A stretch of DNA of 12,958 nt, taken from the NCBI GenBank assembly GCA_964396335.1, contig CAYNEX010000080.1, forward strand, positions 1-12,958. The letters are read 5' to 3'. Below the pieces are notes generated by a model. It saw nothing but the letters and a program-made list of their open reading frames with translations, was not told the DNA's origin and did no database searches. The position numbers and the translations under genes were made by a program. Positions 7,371 through 12,958 of this stretch are shown here, piece by piece (within the stretch, counting starts at the first letter, position 1; the number at the start of each line of letters is the position of its first letter). This DNA is from ZC4RG30 sp964396335 (GTDB lineage: Bacteria; Pseudomonadota; Gammaproteobacteria; Steroidobacterales; Steroidobacteraceae).

Positions 7371-7943
7371 TTACTTCAGCACCTTCTCGATCGCCGCCGC
7401 CATCTCTGCGCTTTCCGGCGTCACGCGGCTGTCGAAGTACTGGATCGACTTGCCGTCGGCGCTGACCACGTACTTGTTGAAGTTCCACTTCGGCTCGCTG
7501 GTCTGCGCGGCCAGGGCCTTGAACACCGGGTTGGCCTCCGCGCCCTTCACATGGGTGGTGGACAGCATCGTGAAGGTCACGCCGTTGTTCACGAAGCAGA
7601 CCTCGGCGGCCTTCTCTTCGTCGGCGGCTTCCTGGTTGAAGTCGTTGGAGGAGAAGCCGACCACGGTCAGGCCCTTGTCCTTGTACTTCTCGTGCAGGGC
7701 CTCCAGGCCCTTGAACTGCGGGGTGAAACCGCAGTGGCTGGCGGTGTTGACGATCAGCATCGGCTTGCCGCCGAAGTCCTTGCAGAGGTTCACCTTCTGC
7801 GAGGAATGCAGCTTGCGGAAATCATGGTCGAGAAAGGCGGGACAGGCACCGGCCTTGTCCTGGGCGGTGGCTTCGGGCACGGCCGAGGGTGCAGCGGCGG
7901 CCAGAACAACCAGCGTGGCAAGGGCAGCGGAAACGGCTTTCAT
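7371..7943 (-). CDS. Exported glutathione peroxidase-family thiol peroxidase
   Basis: This 190-residue protein reduces hydroperoxides with thiols; bacterial Cys-type members usually take electrons from thioredoxin rather than glutathione. The start at 7943 has GGAGGG 8 nt upstream (7952-7957). Residues 1-28 form a signal peptide (hydrophobic LATLVVLAAAA, then a region around ATAQ), so the mature enzyme is expected in the periplasm. Motif 1, IVNTASHCGFTPQ, gives the peroxidatic Cys71. Motif 2 is FSSNDF, where classical members have FPCNQF, so Asp101 replaces the active-site Gln. Trp153-Asn154 of WNF complete the site. Cys116 in AEVCFVNNGVTF sits where the resolving Cys of thioredoxin-dependent members lies. 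Cys34 and Cys54 are two further cysteines. From memory, CP..LDH and NDF are features of a proteobacterial subfamily, so the Asp is not a defect. It converges on the amidotransferase and diverges from the M23 gene. Confidence 0.92.
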   Translation of the reverse strand: MKAVSAALATLVVLAAAAPSAVPEATAQDKAGACPAFLDHDFRKLHSSQKVNLCKDFGGKPMLIVNTASHCGFTPQFKGLEALHEKYKDKGLTVVGFSSNDFNQEAADEEKAAEVCFVNNGVTFTMLSTTHVKGAEANPVFKALAAQTSEPKWNFNKYVVSADGKSIQYFDSRVTPESAEMAAAIEKVLK

Positions 7944-8053
7944 GGACGGATCCCTCCAGGGTGAGACCGCCACTGTAACGCAGGTCCGGGCCGGAATGCG
8001 TCGCCTCGGCGCGAAACCACCCTGTGTGTGCGGCGGGCGTTCAGGTTTGGCCG

Positions 8054-8059
8054 GATAAT
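8054..8059 (+). promoter_or_regulatory. Putative -10 element of the M23 peptidase gene
   Basis: GATAAT (5/6 matches to TATAAT) stands in a GC-rich divergent intergenic region. A transcript from it would begin at about 8066. That is next to an in-frame ATG at 8065, and about 23 nt upstream of the preferred, Shine-Dalgarno-preceded ATG at 8089. No good -35 element is seen. Confidence 0.45.
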
Positions 8060-8088
8060 CTGCCATGCAGCGAAATTTCGAGGTGGTC

Positions 8089-8943
8089 ATGCGGTTCAGG
8101 AATGCGCTGGTAGGTCCCGGTCTTCGCATTGCGGCGGCGGCAACGCTGATGGTGCTGGCGGTTTGCGCCCAGGCGGCCCTGCCCCGCGCCAGCGCCGTGC
8201 CCGGCGGCGTGGTGGTGGTCGACCTCGGTGATGCCTCGGCGCCGGCGCCGAAGGCGAGGTTCCAGGACCGGCCGGTGCTGGTGACGCAGGATGGCGGCCG
8301 CCACAAGGCCGTGGTCGGCGTGGCGCTGTCGGTGGAACCCGGCGATTACACGCTTGAAGTGACCGACGCCGGCGGCGCTGCACGCCAGCTGCCGGTGAAG
8401 ATCACGCCGAAGAAGTACCGCGAGCAGCACCTGACCGTGTCGCAGAGCCAGGTGGACCTGTCGCCGGAGGACGCCGCGCGTGTCGAGCGTGAGCAGGTGC
8501 GACTGCGGGCGGCCTACGACTCGTTCAGCAACCGTCAGCCGGTCACCTTCTCGCTGCTGCAGCCCTCGCCCGGCCCGCGGCAGGACACCTTCGGGTTCCG
8601 CCGTTTCTTCAACAAGCAGCCGCGCAATCCGCATTCGGGCATGGACATCACCGCGGCCACCGGCACACCGATTGTCGCGGCGGCCGATGGCGTGGTGATC
8701 GAGACCGGTGATTTCTTCTTCAACGGCAACACCGTGGTGATCGACCATGGCGCGGGATTCCTGACGCTGTACCTGCACCTGTCGCAGTACGCGGTGAAGA
8801 CCGGCGATGTGGTGAAGGCCGGCCAGGTGATCGGCAAGGTCGGTGCGACCGGTCGCGTGACCGGCGCGCACCTGCATTTCGGTGTGCTGCTGAATGGTGC
8901 TTCGGTGGATCCGGCGCTGTTCCTGCCGCCCGTGGGCAAGTAA
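8089..8943 (+). CDS. Exported M23-family (LytM-type) metallopeptidase
   Basis: This is a 284-residue zinc metallopeptidase or related murein hydrolase factor, expected in the periplasm to cut or regulate peptidoglycan peptide crosslinks. The signal peptide covers about residues 1-29 (arginines, then AAAATLMVLAVC, ending AQA). A beta-sandwich-like N-terminal domain spans about 38-105, and the LytM domain about 165-280. All zinc and catalytic residues are visible: H182 and D186 in HSGMD, H230 in YLHLS, and H261/H263 in HLHF, so it should be enzymatically active. Start choice: ATG 8089 has GAGGTG 4 nt upstream (8080-8085) and leads straight into a signal peptide. An in-frame ATG at 8065 would add 8 residues and could be read from a leaderless transcript. 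The nuclease-like gene follows after 17 nt, so they are probably co-transcribed. It diverges from the peroxidase gene. Confidence 0.93.
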   Translation: MRFRNALVGPGLRIAAAATLMVLAVCAQAALPRASAVPGGVVVVDLGDASAPAPKARFQDRPVLVTQDGGRHKAVVGVALSVEPGDYTLEVTDAGGAARQLPVKITPKKYREQHLTVSQSQVDLSPEDAARVEREQVRLRAAYDSFSNRQPVTFSLLQPSPGPRQDTFGFRRFFNKQPRNPHSGMDITAATGTPIVAAADGVVIETGDFFFNGNTVVIDHGAGFLTLYLHLSQYAVKTGDVVKAGQVIGKVGATGRVTGAHLHFGVLLNGASVDPALFLPPVGK

Positions 8944-8960
8944 GGGTCCACCGCCCTTCC

Positions 8961-9647
8961 ATGCCTGAGCCGCCGCGTCTTTCGCGTCACCACCAGCGGC
9001 GGCTGCGGGCCTATTACCGTTCGGCCGGCTGGCCCTGCCACGATGCGATCGAGATCGACCTGCTCGCCGCGGGCCTGATCGAGCGCGAGGCGCATGCCGG
9101 TGCGGCCGACACCATCCGTGTGACCGAATCCGGCATTGCGGTGATCGCGCAGACGCTGAATGGCAACCGGCGCGCACGGGATGCGCATGAGGCGCTGGTG
9201 CTGCGCGTTGCGGAAAGACTCAGTGGCGAGGGCCGGCTGGTATTCCGCGGCCTGCGCCTGCGCGCAAAGTGCGAGGACGCCTGGCGCAACTGCCTGCCGG
9301 ATGTGTATTCATTGCGGAACACCACCGCGCTGAAGCATGCGCGGCCGATGATCCACGAGGTGAAGGTCAGCCGCGCCGACCTGCTCGCGGACCTGGCCGA
9401 TGCGGGCAAACGCATGGCCTACCAGGCGCTTTCCAGCGAGTTCTATTACGTGATGCCGGCGGGGCTGGCGACGCTGGCGGAGATCCCGTTCGATTGCGGC
9501 GTGATGTACGCCGAGGATTCGAAGCTGGTGATCGCACGCCCGGCGGAACACCGGCCGGTATCGCCGGGTTTCAGTGAATGGATGGCGATTGCCCGCCGCG
9601 GCGCGGAGCGCTTCGATCCGCCGGATCCGCAGCTGTCGCTGGCCTGA
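8961..9647 (+). CDS. MmcB-like PD-(D/E)XK nuclease-fold protein with winged-helix-like N-terminus
   Basis: This 228-residue cytoplasmic protein has no function I can name with certainty. Residues 8-66 look like a small helix-turn-helix or winged-helix unit (basic RHHQRRLRAYY; helices at about 25-42; RVTESGIAVIAQ like a MarR-type wing and following helix). Residues 72-195 resemble a PD-(D/E)XK nuclease core: a helix with Glu77, PDV (Asp114), HEVK (Glu133 and Lys135), then SRADLLADL and GKRMAYQALSSEFYYVMP, a stretch typical of this fold. The order and spacing recall MmcB-type DNA repair proteins, but I cannot confirm homology. All the acidic and lysine residues expected for metal-dependent cleavage are present. 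The Shine-Dalgarno sequence is weak; the start lies 17 nt after the M23 gene, so translation probably depends on that message. A hairpin overlaps its 3' end. Confidence 0.8.
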   Translation: MPEPPRLSRHHQRRLRAYYRSAGWPCHDAIEIDLLAAGLIEREAHAGAADTIRVTESGIAVIAQTLNGNRRARDAHEALVLRVAERLSGEGRLVFRGLRLRAKCEDAWRNCLPDVYSLRNTTALKHARPMIHEVKVSRADLLADLADAGKRMAYQALSSEFYYVMPAGLATLAEIPFDCGVMYAEDSKLVIARPAEHRPVSPGFSEWMAIARRGAERFDPPDPQLSLA

Positions 9648-9656
9648 TCCGGCGGA
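9617..9656. terminator. Inverted repeat between convergent nuclease-like and SDR genes
   Basis: TCCGCCGGATC and GATCCGGCGGA form a perfect 11-bp inverted repeat with an 18-nt loop. The left arm lies in the last codons of the nuclease-like gene and the right arm begins at its stop codon. No U-tract follows. Its position between convergent genes separated by only 21 nt suggests a bidirectional stop signal. Confidence 0.4.
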
Positions 9657-9668
9657 GGAAGGCCGTGC

Positions 9669-10427
9669 TCACAGCATCACGCCGCCGGAGGCTTCGACTC
9701 GCTGGCCGTTGATCCAGTACGTCTGCTCCGACAGCAGCACCGCCATCACCGAACCGATGTCGTCGGCCTGGCCCACCCGTCCCAGCGCGGTGTTCGATGC
9801 GACGGCGCGGTTCAGCTCCGCGTTGTCACGCACCGCGCCGCCGCCGAAATCCGTGGCGATGGCACCCGGCGCGATCACGTTCACGCCGATGCGCCGCGGG
9901 CCCAGCTCCACGGCCAGGTAACGCGTGAAGGTTTCGATGGCGGCCTTCATCGAGGCATAGGCCGCGTAACCGGCCATCGCGAAACGCGTCAGGCCGCTGG
10001 AGACATTCAGGATGCGACCGCCATCCTCGAGCAGCGGCAGCAGCGCCTGCGTCAGGAAGAACGGTCCCTTCAGGTGCGCGTTCATCATCTCGTCGAATTG
10101 CGCTTCGGTGGTCGCGGCGATCGGTGCGTTGGCGCCGGTGCCGGCGTTGTTCAGCAGGTAGCGGATGCGGTCGCGGCCGAAGTGCGTGGCGAGCTTCTCG
10201 CGCAGCGACTCGACGAAGGCCGGGATGTCCTGCGGCCGCGTCAGGTCCAGCTGCAGCGCGGCGGCCTTGCGGCCCCGCGCCTCCAGTTCGGCGACGACCC
10301 TGGCGGCCTCGGCCCGGTTGCCGCGGTAGGTGAAGACGATGTCCACGCCGCGGGCCGCGAGGGCCAGTGCGGCGGCGCGACCCAGGCCGCGGCTGCCGCC
10401 GGTGATCAATGCGATGGGGGTGCTCAT
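9669..10427 (-). CDS. Short-chain dehydrogenase/reductase (SDR), NAD(P)-dependent
   Basis: This is a 252-residue classical SDR oxidoreductase. The Rossmann cofactor motif TGGSRGLG is at residues 9-16, Asp61 lies in the adenine-binding loop, NNAG is at 93-96, and the catalytic residues are Ser144, Tyr157 and Lys161 (YASMK). PGAIATDF at 187-194 follows as usual. Arg35 in FTYRGN after the second strand suggests NADPH preference. The start at 10427 has GGAGAG 5 nt upstream (10433-10438); the reading frame stays open further upstream only because of high GC. The substrate cannot be predicted; similar enzymes are often annotated FabG-like, but this gene is not in a fatty-acid cluster. It diverges from a LysR-type gene 114 bp away, so it is the likely target of that regulator. 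Confidence 0.93.
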   Translation of the reverse strand: MSTPIALITGGSRGLGRAAALALAARGVDIVFTYRGNRAEAARVVAELEARGRKAAALQLDLTRPQDIPAFVESLREKLATHFGRDRIRYLLNNAGTGANAPIAATTEAQFDEMMNAHLKGPFFLTQALLPLLEDGGRILNVSSGLTRFAMAGYAAYASMKAAIETFTRYLAVELGPRRIGVNVIAPGAIATDFGGGAVRDNAELNRAVASNTALGRVGQADDIGSVMAVLLSEQTYWINGQRVEASGGVML

Positions 10428-10505
10428 GGCTGCTCTCCAGTTGGTGGGGGATCGGACTGGGATCCAGCTTATTGAGCGGCTCTCGGCGGATAAATCATGC
10501 GTACA

Positions 10506-10535
10506 TCGACATACTGTTCTGGTTTCACGGACAAT
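10506..10535 (+). promoter_or_regulatory. Putative promoter of the LysR-type gene, leaderless arrangement
   Basis: TCGACA (10506-10511, 5/6 matches to TTGACA) and GACAAT (10530-10535, 4/6 matches to TATAAT) are 18 nt apart. The -10 element ends 6 nt before the ATG at 10542, and no Shine-Dalgarno sequence is seen there. Transcription would start at about the start codon. Activity is inferred. Confidence 0.45.
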
Positions 10536-10541
10536 CTGCGG

Positions 10542-11447
10542 ATGGATCGTCTGGACTGGTTGCGGGTGTTCATCCGGGTCGCCGAGCTGGGCAGCTTCAC
10601 GCGTGCCGCGGATTCGCTGGGCATGCAGAAGGGCACGGCCTCGGCCATCGTGCAGCAGCTGGAAAACTCGCTCGGCGCCCGCCTGCTCCACCGCACCACC
10701 CGCCGCGTTGAACTGACCCAGGACGGCCGCGCCTGCTATGAACGGGCGCGCGACCTGATCAGCGAGGCGGATGAGCTGGGTGCGCTGTTCCAGCAGTCCC
10801 CGCAGCGGCTCAGTGGCCGGCTGCGCGTCGACATGTCGGTGGGACTGGCGCAGAACCATGTGATCCCGCGCCTGCCGGAGTTCACCGATCCGCATCCGGA
10901 CCTGAGCGTGGAGATCAGCGCGACGGACCGGCGCGTGGACCTGCTGCGCGAGGGGTTCGACTGCGTGGTGCGCGTCGGCGCGGTGAGTGATCCGGGTGTG
11001 GTGGTGCGGCCGCTGGGTCGCGCGCGCGTGGTGACGCTGGCGAGCCCGGCTTACCTGGCGAAGCACGGCACGCCGCGCACGCTGGAGGACATGGCGAAGC
11101 ATCGCCTGGTCCACTACGCGCCGAACTTCAGCGGCCAGCCGGACGGCTGGGAATATTTCGACGGCACACAGTACCGGCAGCTGCCGCTGCCCGGTTCGAT
11201 CACGGTGAACAGCGCGGTGGCCTATGACGCGGCCTGCCGCGCCGGCTACGGGCTGGTGCAGGTGCCGATCTTCGGCGATGACGCCATCCGCAACCTGGGC
11301 CTGGTGCAGGTGATGCCGGAATTCGAGGCGGAGCCGATGCCGGTCTCGCTGCTGTATGTGCACCGGCGGCACCTGCCGCTGCGCGTGCGCGCATTCATGG
11401 ACTGGATCGCCGGGCTGCTGCGCCCGCTGCTGATCGATCCACGCTGA
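10542..11447 (+). CDS. LysR-type transcriptional regulator
   Basis: This 301-residue DNA-binding regulator has an N-terminal winged helix-turn-helix at about residues 1-60 (VAELGSFTRAADSLGMQKGTASAIVQQLE, residues 13-41, is the helix-turn-helix, ending in the LLHRTTRRVELT wing). A LysR substrate-binding domain spans about residues 90-295, of the type seen in the AaeR/DmlR-like group, with a WEYFDG stretch near 204. The ATG at 10542 is chosen because MDRLDWLRVF is the normal LysR opening. An upstream in-frame ATG at 10497 would add 15 unmatched residues and would lie before the putative promoter's start point. It is divergent from the SDR gene and probably controls it and itself; the inducer is unknown. 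It converges on der with a hairpin between them. Confidence 0.95.
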   Translation: MDRLDWLRVFIRVAELGSFTRAADSLGMQKGTASAIVQQLENSLGARLLHRTTRRVELTQDGRACYERARDLISEADELGALFQQSPQRLSGRLRVDMSVGLAQNHVIPRLPEFTDPHPDLSVEISATDRRVDLLREGFDCVVRVGAVSDPGVVVRPLGRARVVTLASPAYLAKHGTPRTLEDMAKHRLVHYAPNFSGQPDGWEYFDGTQYRQLPLPGSITVNSAVAYDAACRAGYGLVQVPIFGDDAIRNLGLVQVMPEFEAEPMPVSLLYVHRRHLPLRVRAFMDWIAGLLRPLLIDPR

Positions 11448-11467
11448 GAAGATCGGACGATGCGCAG

Positions 11468-11491
11468 GAGGTCCGCCAAGAGGCGGACCTC
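11468..11491. terminator. Hairpin between convergent LysR and der genes
   Basis: GAGGTCCGCC and GGCGGACCTC form a perfect 10-bp stem with an AAGA loop, midway in the 51-bp gap between the two convergent stop codons. It is stable and symmetrical but lacks a U-tract, so it is likely a bidirectional barrier of the GC-rich kind rather than a textbook intrinsic terminator. Confidence 0.6.
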
Positions 11492-11498
11492 AGGCATA

Positions 11499-12956
11499 TC
11501 AGGGCCGCGGCTTGCGCGTCGACTTGCCGGTGGCCACCTTCTTGCGCGCCACACGCTTGGCGATGTTGCGCTGGCCGGCCTTCTTCTTCGCCGCCAGCTT
11601 GCGTTCGGCCGCCTCGCGCTGCTCGCGGTTGCCGAACGGGTTGGCATCGGTGCGCAGTTCCAGCACCACCGGGCAGGCGTACAGGTCGAAGGCCTCGCGG
11701 AACACATTCGACAGGTAACGACGGTAGGCATCCGGCGTCTGCTGCGTCTGGTTGCCGTGGATGATGATGCGCGGCGGGTTGCGTCCGCCCTGGTGCGCGT
11801 AACGCAGCTTGATGCGACGGCCGCGCACCAGCGGCGGCTGGTGGGCCTCGAGGGCCTTTTCCAGCACGCGCGACAGCTGCGGCGTGGACATCTCGCGCAT
11901 CGAGGCCTCGTAGGCGCGGATGGCGGCACCGGCCAGGTCACCCACACCGGTGCCGTGGCGCGCGGAGATGAAATGGATGGGCGCGAACGGCACGAAGTCC
12001 AGGCGCAGCGCCAGCTCGTTCTTCACCTGCTCGCGGCGATCCATCGGGATGCCGTCCCACTTGTTCACCGCCAGCAGCAGCGCGCGGCCCTTCTGCAGGG
12101 CGAGGCCCAGCACGGACGCATCCTGCTCGGCGATGCCCTGGTGGGCATCGAGCACCAGGATCACCACATGCGCGGCGGCGATGGCCTGCAGCGTGCGGGC
12201 TACGCTGGCGCGCTCGACGGCATCCTCGACGCGCGCGCGGCGGCGCACGCCGGCGGTGTCGATCAGCGTGAAGCGGCGGCCATCGCGCTCGAAGGGCACG
12301 AAGATGGAATCGCGCGTGGTGCCGGGCAGGTCGGTGGCGATCACGCGTTCCTCGCCGATCAGGCGGTTCACCAGCGTGGACTTGCCGACGTTGGGACGGC
12401 CGATCACGGCGATGCGGATCGAATCGTCATTGGCATCGACTTCCTGCTCGGATTCGTCGATGGCCTCGAGGCCTTCCAGCGCGGCGGCCAGCAGCGCGGC
12501 ACAGCCCTGCCCGCTCTGCGCGGCGATGGCGTACCACTCCTTGAAACCGAGGCGGTGGAATTCGGCAGCGAACACGCCCGGGTCGACGCCTTCGGCCTTG
12601 TTCACCGCCAGCACCACCGGCTTGCCGGAGCGGTGCAGCAGCCTTGCGACCTCGCGGTCATCGGCGGTCAGGCCGGCGCGGCCATCCACCACCAGGATCA
12701 GGCGGTCGGCCTCGACGATGGCACGCTGCGTCTGGTCGCGCATCTGCTGCTCGACCGTCGAGCGCGGGCTGACGACCACTCCGCCGGTGTCGACCACCAC
12801 GCACGGAATGTCGCCGGCACGGCCATAGCCATACTGGCGATCGCGCGTGACGCCCGGCACGTCGGCGACGATGGCGTCGCGCGTGCCGGTCAGGGTATTG
12901 AAGAGGGTGGATTTGCCGACGTTGGGCCGACCCACCAGCGCAACGATCGGCAGCAT
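11499..12956 (-). CDS. der: GTPase Der (EngA), ribosome assembly factor
   Basis: Der is an essential tandem GTPase that binds the 50S subunit during its maturation. The 485-residue length matches the family. G domain 1 shows GRPNVGKST (9-17), DTGG (56-59) and NKAEG (119-123). G domain 2 shows GRPNVGKST (186-194), DTAG (233-236) and NKWD (298-301). The C-terminal KH-like domain (about 355-442) includes PPRIIIHGNQ and LSNVFREAFDL. The tail (about 455-485) is rich in Lys and Arg, as expected for rRNA contact. A short acidic linker (about 166-178) joins the G domains. The start codon lies two bases from the right edge, so its ribosome-binding site is outside the window. In related bacteria bamB usually lies just upstream; that cannot be seen here. 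Confidence 0.98.
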   Translation of the reverse strand: MLPIVALVGRPNVGKSTLFNTLTGTRDAIVADVPGVTRDRQYGYGRAGDIPCVVVDTGGVVVSPRSTVEQQMRDQTQRAIVEADRLILVVDGRAGLTADDREVARLLHRSGKPVVLAVNKAEGVDPGVFAAEFHRLGFKEWYAIAAQSGQGCAALLAAALEGLEAIDESEQEVDANDDSIRIAVIGRPNVGKSTLVNRLIGEERVIATDLPGTTRDSIFVPFERDGRRFTLIDTAGVRRRARVEDAVERASVARTLQAIAAAHVVILVLDAHQGIAEQDASVLGLALQKGRALLLAVNKWDGIPMDRREQVKNELALRLDFVPFAPIHFISARHGTGVGDLAGAAIRAYEASMREMSTPQLSRVLEKALEAHQPPLVRGRRIKLRYAHQGGRNPPRIIIHGNQTQQTPDAYRRYLSNVFREAFDLYACPVVLELRTDANPFGNREQREAAERKLAAKKKAGQRNIAKRVARKKVATGKSTRKPRP

Positions 12957-12958
12957 GG

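Noticed and set aside
8942..8958. AAGGG...CCCTT small hairpin between the M23 and nuclease-like genes
   Set aside because: A 5-bp stem with a 7-nt loop is too weak to call a terminator or attenuator, though it might lightly affect translation of the second gene.
10428..11372. Upstream extension of the SDR reading frame across the LysR gene
   Set aside because: The open frame is a GC artefact antisense to LysR. The SDR fold starts at 10427, with a Shine-Dalgarno sequence just upstream.
1..12958. CRISPR arrays, insertion sequences, tRNA or rRNA genes, riboswitches
   Set aside because: I looked for regular short repeats, transposase motifs, terminal inverted repeats and structured RNA signatures on both strands by eye and saw none.

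Overview
The window is a high-GC chromosomal segment with dense, ordinary housekeeping gene content. The XseA style (repeated HPG-containing coiled-coil units), the guaB and der neighbourhood, a TonB-box-like motif and the codon bias suggest a gammaproteobacterium of the Xanthomonadaceae/Lysobacterales type. That placement is an inference, not a proof. I see no mobile element, CRISPR array, tRNA or rRNA. No gene-free stretch exceeds 300 bases. A run of 100 N (5974-6073) interrupts xseA.

Left part (minus strand): the 5' two thirds of guaB (IMP dehydrogenase) runs off the left edge. Upstream of it lies a 1379-residue multi-pass envelope protein (1132-5271) that I cannot assign to a named family. 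It looks like two copies of a 'signal peptide, periplasmic beta-rich region, membrane bundle' module joined together, and it carries a TonB-box-like motif in a periplasmic linker. It is the best candidate here for something undescribed.

Middle (plus strand): xseA (exonuclease VII large subunit, broken by the assembly gap) is followed after 2 nt by a stand-alone class I glutamine amidotransferase. A strong bidirectional hairpin terminator separates this pair from a convergent, exported thiol peroxidase of the glutathione peroxidase family. Divergent from the peroxidase are an exported M23 (LytM-type) metallopeptidase and, 17 nt after it, a protein combining a winged-helix-like N-terminus with a PD-(D/E)XK-like nuclease core.

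Right part: a short-chain dehydrogenase (minus) and a divergent LysR-type regulator (plus) form a classic regulator/target pair sharing a 114-bp intergenic region. LysR converges on der (minus, complete), with a 10-bp hairpin between them.

A pattern across the window: guaB, xseA and the LysR gene lack a convincing Shine-Dalgarno sequence and have a -10-like hexamer ending 5-6 nt before the start codon, as expected for leaderless mRNAs. Other genes here (the large membrane protein, peroxidase, SDR, amidotransferase) have clear Shine-Dalgarno sequences instead.
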